From contig CP034992.1 of the NCBI GenBank assembly GCA_004026145.2, positions 17,816,603 through 17,880,602 on the forward strand: a DNA stretch of 64,000 nucleotides. Reading direction: 5' to 3'. Origin of the DNA: Takifugu bimaculatus. Taxonomy: Eukaryota; Chordata; Actinopteri; Tetraodontiformes; Tetraodontidae. The notes under the pieces are model-generated. The model was not told where the DNA came from and searched no databases. It saw only the letters and a list, made by a program, of their open reading frames with translations. A program made the position numbers and the translations under genes. This document shows positions 44,452 to 58,560 of the stretch, in pieces; the first letter of the stretch is position 1; every line of letters begins with the position of its first letter.

Positions 44452-44540
44452 CGAATTCCTCTGCCTATGCGCCGGGCGTTGGCGACTCAGTGCTAGGGGC
44501 TTCCCAGTCAACGAAACAGGGACACGTCGTGTTGGTACCG
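44452..44540 (-). promoter_or_regulatory. cdc42: cdc42 untranslated exon 1 and promoter side (probable)
   Basis: On the - strand, a GC-rich stretch (GCCAACGCCCGGCGCATAGG) ends in TTCG|GTAAGG, a good donor at 44452/44451. Vertebrate cdc42 has an untranslated first exon, which this fits. The transcription start is not placed. Confidence 0.5.
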
Positions 44541-45073
44541 AACTACGTAGTTACGTTAATCAGCTCAATCACAGCTGGTTACTGCCCCCAACACACCCCC
44601 GCAGCCAAAAACTACCATTTAAACCACCCTCCTTCAACATGCGCCATTCAGCCTTTTTAGAATGTTCGATACTTATCAAACATGGCATTCAGGAGCGTCA
44701 GTATGTTATTCTAATCAATTGGTTCTACAGTTTCGGTTGTTAAAACGTCCCACTCTTGGATACATGCGTATGGGTGGTTTAATTTTAATCATCCTGCTTT
44801 AATTACCTCCAAATTAAACAGCCATTGCTGTTAATATCTGTGGTTCTCTCTGCTGTTTGAGGTTGACCTACATTTAAAGAAGCAATACTCAAATCTGCCA
44901 CTAGGGGGGCGATGCTGTAAAATGACCCAATTACAATCACAAGAAAATAGTTTTATTCTCAAGTCATAGAAAGAAAACTGCAACCACCATGTAATATTAA
45001 CTGAAAACAAATTTGTATAAAAAAAGAAACATTTCTTTCTAGGAAGGATTAGCTTCTTGGTGTCTCCAGGGCC

Positions 45074-46869
<1,796 letters not shown>

Positions 46870-46939
46870 GTCTTCGACAAATCAACCGCGATCGGTAGAC
46901 CTTTTGGGATAGAAAAATGCACTTTTTGAGAGTGCACAT

Positions 46940-47045
46940 GTACTTCTCAGTACGAGGTTTAAGGCAGATTCCGCCCTTTCCTGTGACGTCACTTCCTAAT
47001 AATTACGGAAGCCGAGCTGGGACAATTGTCATTACACCGTAGGGA
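46940..47045 (-). promoter_or_regulatory. snrpe: snrpe copy 1 promoter with CRE and ETS motifs
   Basis: Just upstream of exon 1 there is a perfect CRE (TGACGTCA, 46984-46991) fused to ACTTCCT, and a CGGAAG (47006-47011). The last two are ETS/GABP-type motifs, typical of housekeeping promoters. The same arrangement is kept at copy 2, apart from the CRE core. Confidence 0.6.
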
Positions 47046-47164
47046 GTTTGAGACGCACCTGCCTTTAGTGATGTACGTGACGTGATTTACCTCTTAAAAT
47101 TGAAGCACCTCTCAGATCTTCCGTCTTTGAGTTTCGTGCACTGTAGTGTCAATTATTCTATACT

Positions 47165-47275
47165 CAAAATCATTTTATTTATTTTTTCTGTCTCTTTACT
47201 CTGCATACGCTGCTACTATAATTCAATTTCCCCACGGGGATGAATAAAGTTCATCTTAATCTTCACATAATTTTA
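47165..47275. repeat. 3' tail of a fish retroelement (probable)
   Basis: The stretch ends in AATTTCCCCACGGGGATGAATAAAGTTCATCTTAATC. The phrase 'aatttcccc..ggggat.aataaagt' followed by 'atctta' is a 3' tail I recognise from common fish LINE/SINE copies. It lies exactly between the first snrpe promoter and the cdc42 exon fossil, near the edge of the duplicated block. The family is not assigned. Confidence 0.5.
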
Positions 47276-47314
47276 ATTTTTCTAATCGACCGTTAAAGCC
47301 GCAAGAGAAATATA

Positions 47315-47423
47315 CTTTTCTTTAAAATTTTCAAAGGAAGATGTGGAAACGACAAAGAAATAGACCAGAAACACGTCTGTATGTGGATAACTCGACAGCC
47401 ATAACTTGTCAGTCATTCTAGAC
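47315..47423 (-). pseudogene. cdc42: Fossil of cdc42 exon 4
   Basis: On the + strand this aligns by eye, almost end to end, with cdc42 exon 4 at 41654-41763. Shared runs include ATTTTCAAAGGAAGA, TGTGGATAACTC and ACACGTC, and the similarity continues past the acceptor side (CTGAAGAAAACAC...AAGGTAGCAAAATGA against CTGAGGAACACAC...GAGGTAGCAAAGTGA). The copy is 109 bases instead of 110, so its frame is broken, and the donor GTGAGT has become TATATT. None of the other cdc42 coding exons is seen beside it, so it is not a functional gene. Confidence 0.88.
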
Positions 47424-47780
47424 CTGAAGAAAACACCAATCAAGGTAGCAAAATGAAGCAGAGCGCAAAAACGACAGGAAAATGTAAATTCCCCTATATT
47501 TCATGTACCGTTCGTTAGTCCAAATGTAGGTTGTTAAAACGTCCCACTTTTGTATACATGCATTCGGATTGAATTCAAATCGTGCTTTCATTTCTTATAA
47601 ATTAAACAGCCATACTCGAATCTGCCACTAGGAGGCGATGCAGCCAAATGTCATGAAAAAAAAAAGTTTTATTCTCAAAAGTCATAGAAAGAAAACTGCA
47701 ACCAGCATACAACCTAATTTGTATTAAAAAAAGAAACATTTCTTTCTAGGAAGGATTAGCTTCTTGGTGTCTCCAGGGCC

Positions 47781-49454
<1,674 letters not shown>

Positions 49455-49554
49455 GTCTTCGACAAATCAACCGTGATCGGTAGACCTTTTGAAAAAATTG
49501 CACTTTTCAAGAGAGTGCGCTTCAATGTACTTCGTAAATACGAAATTTGAGGCA

Positions 49555-49630
49555 GATTCCGCCTTCCTATCGAAGACGTCACTTCCTACTATCTACGGAA
49601 GCCGGATTGGAGCAATTGGCAAAACACGTT
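49555..49630 (-). promoter_or_regulatory. snrpe: snrpe copy 2 promoter, CRE core altered
   Basis: Homologous to the promoter of copy 1: GACGTCA (49575-49581) fused to ACTTCCT, then CGGAAG (49596-49601). The first base of the CRE is changed (AGACGTCA instead of TGACGTCA), while both ETS-type motifs are kept. Confidence 0.55.
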
Positions 49631-50025
49631 GTGTAGTTTGAGAAAGGTTTCCTTTCCTTCTGGTTACTCTGTTCTGAAAACGGCAGGCCCCAAGATTAAA
49701 AGAAACATTAGACGTTGTTTTACTTGTGCAAATTGAATTATCTAAAGTTTGATTTTCCTATTATGTCGTGCACTGCCTCATTTCTGGAACATTTTCTGAA
49801 TGTTGCATTGTAATAGATTGCTTATTTTTGCACATGAACGTTGCTGTGTAGATTTGAACACTAACAGAGATTAAGTTTAGATTCTATAAATAATTAGCGT
49901 AAAAATTGATACTTTTTGATAGCGTGGTATAAATATGACTGATGTGAACTTTCCAGGGAGTTTAATTTCATTTACCCTCAATGGGCTGTGGAGCTTGATG
50001 TCAATGCCTATTGTTACCAAATACC
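49631..50025. other. Spacer between snrpe copy 2 and the exon array
   Basis: AT-rich single-copy sequence. I see no exon that could serve as a 5' exon of the array gene. A 39-codon frame (ATG 49935 to TGA 50054) crosses the left edge of the array but matches nothing I know. Confidence 0.5.
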
Positions 50026-50220
50026 ATGAATATTGTTTTGCTCAAGTTGAGTGAGATCTTGTTGACGTCAAGTCAAGCTTTTATTTTACCAAGATGGGCT
50101 TTTTTTAAAAGGCCTATGAACAGCCCTACTGCATATCACACTTTCTGAGCCATCTGAGATGTCCAAGGTAGCTTTCTGCGTCAACTGGACTGTTTTTCTT
50201 CATTTGAGATTTCCTTACAG

Positions 50221-53066
50221 GTCTGTTAGAGCAGGAGAGGTTGACCATAGCACCCAAACCCAGACAGCGATGAAAGCCTTTATAAAAGGGCTTTGATTAC
50301 AAAGCCATCGCAACACTATTGTCCTCAAAAGTAAGACTAATATTGTTTAACCTTCCTGCCCAACCTCAGAGTTGTAGATAAAACCAGGTGAATCGTCGAT
50401 CTATTCTGACCAAAAACTTTGCCGAGAGATTCCTCTCAGAGATTCATTAACCAGAATCATAGTGAGTAACCATCCACCTCAACCAGCAATCCTTTCACCG
50501 AGTCTAACTGTAGCACATTTATTAGTATCTTTACTCTTAATAACAATGTATCCAGCCAAAAGCAGTACAATAAACCAAACTGACCATAGATGCTGACACA
50601 CTGGATGTAATGTTCTCAATGTCTGATGAATGTTTTTGCAGAAACTACAACAGCAACAGATGGCCCTGTCTCTGCGGGAAACTGGGGAAACCCAGTTATT
50701 TGAGGACCAGGTAACAATCTTTAATGCTCATGGCTGTTAACAGGCCCACTTCAGGGTGTCGTATTTCAGCGGTCAAGGACTGTTTTACAAATTGATGTTT
50801 TTCTACCATCTTTAGTTTCTATTGAATGAGGAGGCAAAGTTCTTTAAGAATCAAACTGAACTCCTCCAGCAGGAGAAGGAGAGATTGCCCCTTTTGGATG
50901 ATGAAGCTCTTGCTGCTACCGTCTCGCTGAATAGTGATCTGCAGACTTCTGTAGACATCAATGCCATGCAGCAAGAACAAAATGAAGCGCTGCAGAATGA
51001 AATAGAGGATCTGCTGAGAGAAAGGGAACAATTCAAGCAGTTCCTGATGATAATGGTTAAAACCTCTTACAAATTTGCAAGTTTTGGGATGATTCTGATA
51101 AAGAATTGTGTTCATTTTGGTAATGAAAATGAACACAATTCTTTGCCTCCACCTGAAAAAAGGAATCTTTTTTTGAACATTGACTTAATACATTTCTTTT
51201 TTTACAGATCGCTGGTTGGGAAACAAGACTGAGCATATTTGATTTTTGTGACGAAAATGAGGTGTGTTATTGTACTGTTATCTAACCAGAGAGCAATTTT
51301 ACCATTCTTCCAAAAATTAGACTGAATCTTTTCTTGTCCGCCAGGTGAGGGAGAACCTGGAGGCCTTTGTAGCCACGGACAAGACTCAGTTTAATAACTT
51401 GATCTACCAGCAGTGGATACAGTCCCAGCGTACATGGAACGGCGAGCCAGAGACTCTACAGCGCCATGTAAATGCTTAGAACCCAAAAACACAGGACTTT
51501 GGTCCTTTAATGTTAAATGTCAAGGCTGTTGACATCATTCTGATTTATACAGAATAAGGTCCAGAATACATATTCAAAATGGTTGAACATAGCATGTATA
51601 ATAGCTGATGTTTCTTAACAAATATGCCTTTTTTTTTTTTTTTTACAGCTCACATTGTGGCAGTCAACATTTACATTTAGAGGAAAAGGTATGGATTATT
51701 TCACCAGCTTTCTCATGAAAACATTTGAACTGGTCATCTGAAAGATGCCGTGTCGACATCCAAATAACTAAAAAGTTATGAATGGATTTGAATTAAATTC
51801 TCAAGAAATGTTGATAACGGGCCAAGAAAGAGCTTCTTATAGTTTGGTGATGTTTCGGGTTCCAAAGGGATTTTGACCTTTGATCTTCCAAAGACCCTTG
51901 GCTCAGTAAAAGAAGTTAGTGAATTATGTAACCTTCTTTTACTACAGCCTATATATGCACTCTAGTACAGGTGTGTCACAATTTTGGGTGAAGTAAGGGG
52001 CAGGTCTGTGCTCTCTGAGTGTTTTGTTTCTAGAATATTATTGCTAATAAGATTTAAGAGCAGATAAAAGTAACTGGCTGGTTTGTGTCTGCTCAGCGTG
52101 TCTTAGGGAAAGGTTTTGTCCTCAGCTTGAAGAAATAGAAGAGGAAAAAGAAGATGGTGATCTATGGGAATGTGATGAAGAAGAGTCCAATTTGGAAGAG
52201 AAAGTAGCAGAAATGTACCAGAGCGTCGAATCCCTTCACTCCGAGTCTCTTAAAGACTCAGTCGACACCAGTGTTTTGGATTCTTGTGGATCTTCGATCA
52301 GTGGCCATGACCAGGAAACAAACTCAGCCAATGGCCAGGTTAAGAAAAGTAAGTTATACACGAATACAGGAACAGGTTGCTCAGTCACAGCTGTCGAGGG
52401 TTCCATGTCCATTAAATGCGGAGGACATTTGTGAGGAGTCGGGACAGTCAGGACAAGTCTGTGTCAAGGTCAATAAAGATGCTTCTCGTGTCTGTTTTTG
52501 TCTGTTTCATTTCAGAGAAAAGTTTCTTGAAGTCCTGGTTCAAGAAAACATTTAAGTTGAAAGCAAAGAAAGCAGCAGTCAGTCAGAGCAGCCAGCAATG
52601 TCGTCACCACGGTGAGATCCAGGAGGAACCCAAACCATCGGTGAGACCGTGATGCTTCATTAGTCTTTAAAGCAATGATATATTTGGATGAACAAAGTCC
52701 ACCCTTGCGTGGTGTCTCAGTAGCAGCACGTTACACGCAACACAATCCTGGAGTCCAAATTGTCCTTTTTGTTTTCAAACAGTTCTGGAGGAGAATCCTA
52801 CATACAGTCTGTCCTTGCTTGATGAGCAGAGAAAAGGAAGAATCTGATATATCCTTCAGTGATGATACTCCCAATGTAGGTCATCTATTCTTAGTCTAGT
52901 TCTGTAATCAACCTTGTGCCATGTCATCGATTATCAGGATAAGAGTGAGTCCAATTAAGTCAACTATTGTGTCCTACAGGACCGACTGATGTCAAAACGG
53001 AGGGGGCCCAAAAGTGCTGTTACTAAACCCCTTCAGGCGTCATCACCATCCTCCCCAGACAGCTGA
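50221..53066 (+). pseudogene. Unrecognised coiled-coil gene, 3' exons, unit A (frameshifted first exon)
   Basis: Exons: e1 50221-50330, e2 50440-50461, e3 50642-50710, e4 50816-51055, e5 51208-51261, e6 51345-51467, e7 51649-51688, e8 52097-52348, e9 52516-52640, e10 52783-52875, e11 52980-53066 (stop). Each is flanked by AG and GT, and e2-e11 join in phase. e1 lacks 17 bases present in units B and C, which puts a stop in frame, so this copy is broken at its 5' end unless e1 is skipped. No start codon exon is seen. Family not recognised. See the unit B entry for a description of the protein. Confidence 0.75.
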
Positions 53067-53122
53067 CAAACAGCCCCCAACAGTGTTACTGTTAGGGACT
53101 GGTGATGCGTTTCCACTGACAG

Positions 53123-53300
53123 TATCAGCTCTACCCTACTGACAACACCTACCTCATACTTGGTGCTACATTTTTGGATCCTGCTTCTTCGTGGTTCCAT
53201 AAAAAAAAGCAATTTCCATACTAAATAGGGCTAAATAACCTGGTCTAACAGCAAGGTTCGCATGTCTTTGAGCTGAGGGGCAGACAAGAGAAGATGAAGC
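53123..53300. mobile_element. Unit A-specific insert with a hAT-transposase-like scrap
   Basis: This stretch of about 178 bp is present in unit A and absent, cleanly, from units B and C (both read CTGACAG-TACTTGATG across the site). One frame near 53145-53200 reads a short phrase with ATFLDP, which resembles a motif seen in hAT/ZBED-type transposases. It is too short to be sure. It may be an insertion in A or a loss from the ancestor of B and C. Confidence 0.4.
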
Positions 53301-53458
53301 TACTTGATGAGACCAGACATAAGGTTTACCCTGAAGTCTCCGATGGGCGCTCAGGGGACCCAGTGAAGATGACCGTCTTATTGAGAAAAGCTAAAAACCC
53401 CAAAGGATGCTCGAGGAATGAAATGGACCAAACAGAATGGACTGGTGGAATGGACTGA

Positions 53459-54720
53459 ATGGACAAGTTCTTTTTAGACAGGACACCCCAGTTGTATCTG
53501 ATAACGAGCTGCCAGACTCCCAAAGAAGTGTGGACTACGCTGAGAGGCCATTTTGAGAGAGATACTCTTGCAAATAAACTATTTCTGAAGAAGAGATATT
53601 TCAGATGTGAAATGAAAGAAGGAGATAGTTTAACTGAGCATCCTAAACAAATGAAAGAGCTAACTGATCATTTATCAGCAATAGGAGCTGTAATTGAAGA
53701 GGAAGACCAAGTTGTAACACTATTGGGAAGTTTGCCACCAAGTTATGCTACAATTGTCACTGCACTGGAAACAAAGATTGACAACCTGACACTGAAATTT
53801 GTTCAGCAAGCATCAATCAATGAAGAACAAAAGCGAGTCAATGCTAGTGGTGGTACGTCAGGTGGTGCAGCAGCAATGTCATCACAATTGCATGGTAATG
53901 TGCAGGATGGCTCCAAAGCAGTGGGAGCAGGACAAAGCACATGAAGATGCTATAAGTGTGGGAAGGAAGGCCACATTAAACGTGACAGTCCAAGCTTGAA
54001 GAATACATCTAAAAAGAAAATCCACAAGGCTAAAAATGTGATGTGTGAGAATGAAGATGACTCATTTGAAAGTGCTTTTGTGTCTAGAAGGGAAAGCTCT
54101 GAAGAAACACAACAAGTTGAATGGCTAATTGATTCCGGAGTGTCAAAGCACATGACATGTAATCAAGAAATTCTTCAGGAATACCAACAGTACTCCAAAG
54201 CACAGTCAGTGAAACTCAGTGACGGCAGGGTGGTTGATGCCCTAGGAATTGGACAGAATGGACAAGTTCTTTAAAGATAGGACTAGAACTGGTTAATCAA
54301 ATAGATGCTATTTAAAGGAGGGAGAGTTGCCTTGACTCGACCACAAAGTTGGAAATGTCAATATGACAATGACCTTCAAGTCAAGTGATGTAAAAAATGT
54401 CACAATGTGTGATGTGGTGTATGTCCCAAAACTTTCTGGGAATTTATTCTCGGTGGGAGCTGCTACCAAAAAAGGAAATGCAGTTCATTTCAAGAGATCT
54501 CGCTGCTACATTCGTGGAAAAGATGGAACTCTCAAAGGAATGGGAACACAAAGAGCCGATGGAATATCAGCTGGATGTGGAAGGAGGTGAATCTGTCTTT
54601 CACAATGCAACAGTAGCTGCCAGCTTATGGCACCAGTGTCTCGGTCACACTACCAAGCTGAAGGAACTAAAAGGTCTGGAGAAAAGAATTGGACTTCTCT
54701 GCAGAAGAAGAAGAGGTTCC
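53459..54720 (+). mobile_element. Truncated Copia-type (Ty1/copia) retroelement, unit A
   Basis: Order seen: a gag domain of the UBN2 type (about 53459-53860, with TPKEVWTTLRGHFERD and LTDHLSAIGAVIEEED), a zinc knuckle CYKCGKEGHIKRD at about 53950, an aspartic-protease motif WLIDSGVSKHMT (54122-54157) and a GAG-pre-integrase block with LWHQCLGH (about 54400-54690). A TGA at about 53942 stands just before the knuckle, the last Cys of the CCHC knuckle is Ser here, and the frame shifts after 54274. Integrase core, reverse transcriptase, RNase H and LTRs are absent, so it cannot move on its own. Confidence 0.85.
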
Positions 54721-55059
54721 TGAACTGCGGGTAGCTCAGGAGCAGGATCCGCACTTCATGGGATCCAACGGAGAGTCCTCAGACCAGAAGCAGTCCTCTG
54801 GGACTGCAGAGAACCCAGGAACCGGACACGGAACGCTCACCGGTCCAGCAGAACGGCATGGAGAACTTGGGCGTGCCAGGAAACAAACAGGACGACAACA
54901 GAGACAACAAAACACTCCGGCCCCGATGGGCAGGCGCTCCCTCCTTAAGTAGGCAGCCAGGTGGCAATCGCCCACAGGTGCGCCTACCCACAGTGCCAGC
55001 TGTAGGCAATGAAGCTCCCCTACGCCCCCTGGAGGAAAAAAGCAGACACCACCCTGGAC

Positions 55060-55170
55060 CCCAACACAGGGGTCGACAACCCGTTCTGGAGCCGCGTGTG
55101 GCTCTTTATCGCCGCCCTAGTGGCTCCCTGGAGCTTTTTCAAAAAAATAAAAATGTAAAAAGATGGTGTG
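55060..55170. mobile_element. hAT-like short repeat at the end of unit A
   Basis: It begins CACAGGGGTCGACAACCC, close to the CAGGGGT(c)GGCAAC ends of hAT-type elements, and runs through GAGCCGCGTGTGGCTCTTTA and CGCCCTAGTGGCTCCCTGGA. I recognise this phrase from dispersed vertebrate hAT-derived repeats. No transposase and no clear second end is seen. Confidence 0.5.
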
Positions 55171-55499
55171 AACATATGTTTTATTTTAATATAATTTCTG
55201 TAGGAGGAAAAATCACAAACATTCTTCAAGTTTCCCAATGCTGTAAAAATGTGTATTATAAGTATTTAATTTCAAGATCTCATTATAATGGAAGTTGAAT
55301 ATTGAATGAATATTGTTTTGCTCAAGTTGAGTGAGATCTTGTTGACGTCAAGTCAAGCTTTTATTTTACCAAGTTGTGCTTTTTTTAAAGGGCTATGAAC
55401 AGCCCTACTGCACATCACACTTTCTGAGCCATCTGAGATGTCCAAGGTAGTTTTCTGCGTCAACTGGACTGTTTTTCTTCATTTGAGATTTCCTTACAG

Positions 55500-58364
55500 G
55501 TCTGTTAGAGCAGGAGAGGTTGACCATAGCACCTAAAACCAGACAGCACATTAGATCTTCAAACGATGAAAGCCTTTATAAAAGGGCTTTGATTACAAAG
55601 CCATCGCAACACTATTGTCCTCAAAAGTAAGACTAATATTGTTTAACCTTCCTGCCCAACCTCAGAGTTGTAGATAAAACCAGGTGAATCGTCGATCTAT
55701 TCTGACCAAAACCTTGCCGAGAGATTCCTCTCAGAGATTCATTAACCAGAATCATAGTGAGTAACCATCCACCTCAACCAGCAATCCTTTCACCGAGTCT
55801 AACTGTAGCACATTTATTAGTATCTTTACTCTTAATAACAATGTATCCAGCCAAAATCAGTACAATAAACCAAACTGACCATAGATGCTGACACACTGGA
55901 TGTAATGTTCTCAATGTCTGATGAATGTTTTTGCAGAAACTACAACAGCAACAGATGGCCCTGTCTCTGCAGGAAACTGGGGAAACCCAGTTATTTGAGG
56001 ACCAGGTAACAATCTTTAATGCTCATGGCTGTTAACAGGCCCACTTCAGGGTGTCGTATTTCAGCGGTCAAGGACTGTTTTACAAATTGATGTTTTTCTA
56101 CCATCTTTAGTTTCTATTGAATGAGGAGGCGAAGTTCTTTAAGAATCAAACTGAACTCCTCCAGCAGGAGAAGGAGAGATTGCCCCTTTTGGATGATGAA
56201 GCTCTTGCTGCTACCGTCTCGCTGAATAGTGATCTGAAGACTTCTGTAGACATCAATGCCATACAGCAAGAACAAAATGAAGCGCTGCAGAATGAAATAG
56301 AGGATCTGCTGAGAGAAAGGGAACAATTCAAGCAGTTCCTGATGATAATGGTTAAAACCTCTTACAAATTTGCAAGTTTTGGGATGATTCTGATAAAGAA
56401 TTGTGTTCATTTTGGTAATGAAAATGAACACAATTCTTTGCCTCCACCTGAAAAAAGGAATCTTTTTTTGAACATTGACTTAATACATTTCTTTTTTTAC
56501 AGATCGCTGGTTGGGAAACAAGACTGAGCATATTTGATTTTTGTGACGAAAATGAGGTGTGTTATTGTACTGTTATCTAACCAGAGAGCAATTTTACCAT
56601 TCTTCCAAAAATGAGACTGAATCTTTTCTTGTCCGCCAGGTGAGGGAGAACCTGGAGGCCTTTGTAGCCACGGACAAGACTCAGTTTAATAACTTGATCT
56701 ACCAGCAGTGGATACAGTCCCAGCGTACATGGAACGGCGAGCCAGAGACTCTACAGCGCCATGTAAATGCTTAGAACCCAAAAACACAGGACTTTGGTCC
56801 TTTAATGTTAAATGTCAAGGCTGTTGACATCATTCTGATTTATACAGAATAAGGTCCAGAATACATATTCAAAATGGTTGAACATAGCATGTATAATAGC
56901 TGATGTTTCTTAACAAATATGCCTTTTTTTTTTTTTTTTACAGCTCACATTGTGGCAGTCAACATTTACATTTAGAGGAAAAGGTATGGATTATTTCACC
57001 AGCTTTCTCATGAAAACATTTGAACTGGTCATCTGAAAGATGCCGTGTCGACATCCAAATAACTAAAAAGTTATGAATGGATTTGAATTAAATTCTCAAG
57101 AAATGTTGATAACGGGCCAAGAAAGAGCTTCTTATAGTTTGGTGATGTTTCGGGTTCCAAAGGGATTTTGACCTTTGATCTTCCAAAGACCCTTGGCTCA
57201 GTAAAAGAAGCTAGTGAATTATGTAACCTTCTTTTACTACAGCCTATATATGCACTCTAGTACAGGTGTGTCACAATTTTGGGTGAAGTAAGGGGCAGGT
57301 CTGTGCTCTCTGAGTGTTTTGTTTCTAGAATATTATTGCTAATAAGATTTAAGAGCAGATAAAAGTAACTGGCTGGTTTGTGTCTGCTCAGCGTGTCTTA
57401 GGGAAAAGTTTTGTCCTCAGCTTGAAGAAATAGAAGAGGAAAAAGAAGATGGTGATCTATGGGAATGTGATGAAGAAGAGTCCAATTTGGAAGAGAAAGT
57501 AGCAGGAATGTACCAGAGCGTCGAATCCCTTCACTCCGAGTCTCTTAAAGACTCGGTCGACACCAGTGTTTTGGATTCTTGTGGATCTTCGATCAGTGGC
57601 CATGACCAGGAAACAAACTCAGCCAGTGGCCAGGTTAAGAAAAGTAAGTTATACACGAATACAGGAACAGGTTGCTCAGTCACAGCTGTCGAGGGTTCCA
57701 TGTCCATTAAATGCAGAAGACATTTGTGAGGAGTCGGGACAGTCAGGACAAGTCTGTGTCAAGGTCAATAAAGATGCTTCTCGTGTCTGTTTTTGTCTGT
57801 TTCATTTCAGAGAAAAATTTCTTGAAGTCCTGGTTCAAGAAAACATTTAAGTTGAAAGCAAAGAAAGCAGCAGTCAGTCAGAGCAGCCAGCAATGTCGTC
57901 ACCACGGTGAGATCCAGGAGGAACCCAAACCATCGGTGAGACCGTGATGCTTCATTAGTCTTTAAAGCAATGATATATTTGGATGAACAAAGTCCACCCT
58001 TGCGTGGTGTCTCAGTAGCAGCACGTTACACGCAACACAATCCTGGAGTCCAAATTGTCCTTTTTTTTTCCAAACAGTTCTGGAGGAGAATCCTACATAC
58101 AGTCTGTCCTTGCTTGATGAGCAGAGAAAAGGAAGAATCTGATATATCCTTCAGTGATGATACTCCCAATGTAGGTCATCTATTCTTAGTCTAGTTCTGT
58201 AATCAACCTTGTGCCATGTCATCGATTATCAGCATAAGAGTGAGTCCATGTATTAAGTCAACTATTGTGTCCTACAGGACCGACTGATGTCAGAACGGAG
58301 GAGGCCCAAAAGTGCTGGTGCTAAACGCCTTCAGGCGTCATCACCATATTCCACAGACAGCTGA
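55500..58364 (+). CDS. Unrecognised coiled-coil gene, 3' eleven exons, open (unit B)
   Basis: Exons: e1 55500-55626, e2 55735-55756 (22 bp), e3 55937-56005, e4 56111-56350, e5 56503-56556, e6 56640-56762, e7 56944-56983, e8 57392-57643, e9 57811-57935, e10 58078-58170, e11 58278-58364. All have AG/GT borders, and the phases (2, 1, 0, 0, 0, 0, 0, 1, 1, 0, 0 at the starts) fit without a stop for 409 codons, ending PDS-stop. e3-e4 are Gln/Glu/Leu-rich and read as a coiled coil (ELLQQEKERL, NEIEDLLREREQFKQ). e6-e7 hold a Trp-containing block (YQQWIQSQRTWNGEPE, LTLWQSTFTFRGK). e8 is acidic then Ser-rich; e9 is Lys-rich (SWFKKTFKLKAKK); e10 has HTVCPC. I do not recognise the family. The 5' exons and the start codon are not in the unit, so this is a partial gene or a decaying 3' copy that happens to be open. 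Confidence 0.7.
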
Positions 58365-58560
58365 CAAACAGCCCCCCAACAGTGTTACTGTTAGGGACTG
58401 GTGATGCGTTTCCACTGACAGTACTTGATGAGACCAGACATAAGGTTTACCCTGAGGTCTCCGATGGGCACTCAGGGGACCCAGTGAAGATGACCGTCTT
58501 ATTGAGAAAAGCTAAAAACCCCAAAGGATGCTCGAGGAATGAAATGGACCAAACAAATTG

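Larger units (their letters stand above)
50026..55305 (+). repeat. Array unit A (5280 bp)
   Basis: First of the head-to-tail units. The left edge is at ATGAATATTGTTTTGCTC and the same phrase recurs at 55306 and 60279. Order inside the unit: eleven 3' exons of an unrecognised gene, a Copia-type gag/protease fragment, a hAT-like tail. Unit A alone carries an extra segment of about 178 bp at 53123-53300, and it lacks 17 bp in exon e1. Across hundreds of bases it differs from the other units at only a few positions, so the array is recent or kept alike by conversion. Confidence 0.95.

Noticed and set aside
47165..47275. AATAAA here as the poly(A) signal of a + strand gene
   Set aside because: It belongs to the typical tail of a fish retroelement, and no + strand exon precedes it.
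49935..50054. 39-codon frame after a TATAAAT phrase at the left border of the array
   Set aside because: It is short, matches nothing I know, and crosses into the repeat unit. Not supported as the missing 5' exon, because its frame ends before e1 and has no donor in phase.
50819..51136. Minus-strand open frame of 105 codons in array exon e4 (repeated at 56114)
   Set aside because: It is the antisense shadow of the coiled-coil exon; the + strand frame has correct splice borders.
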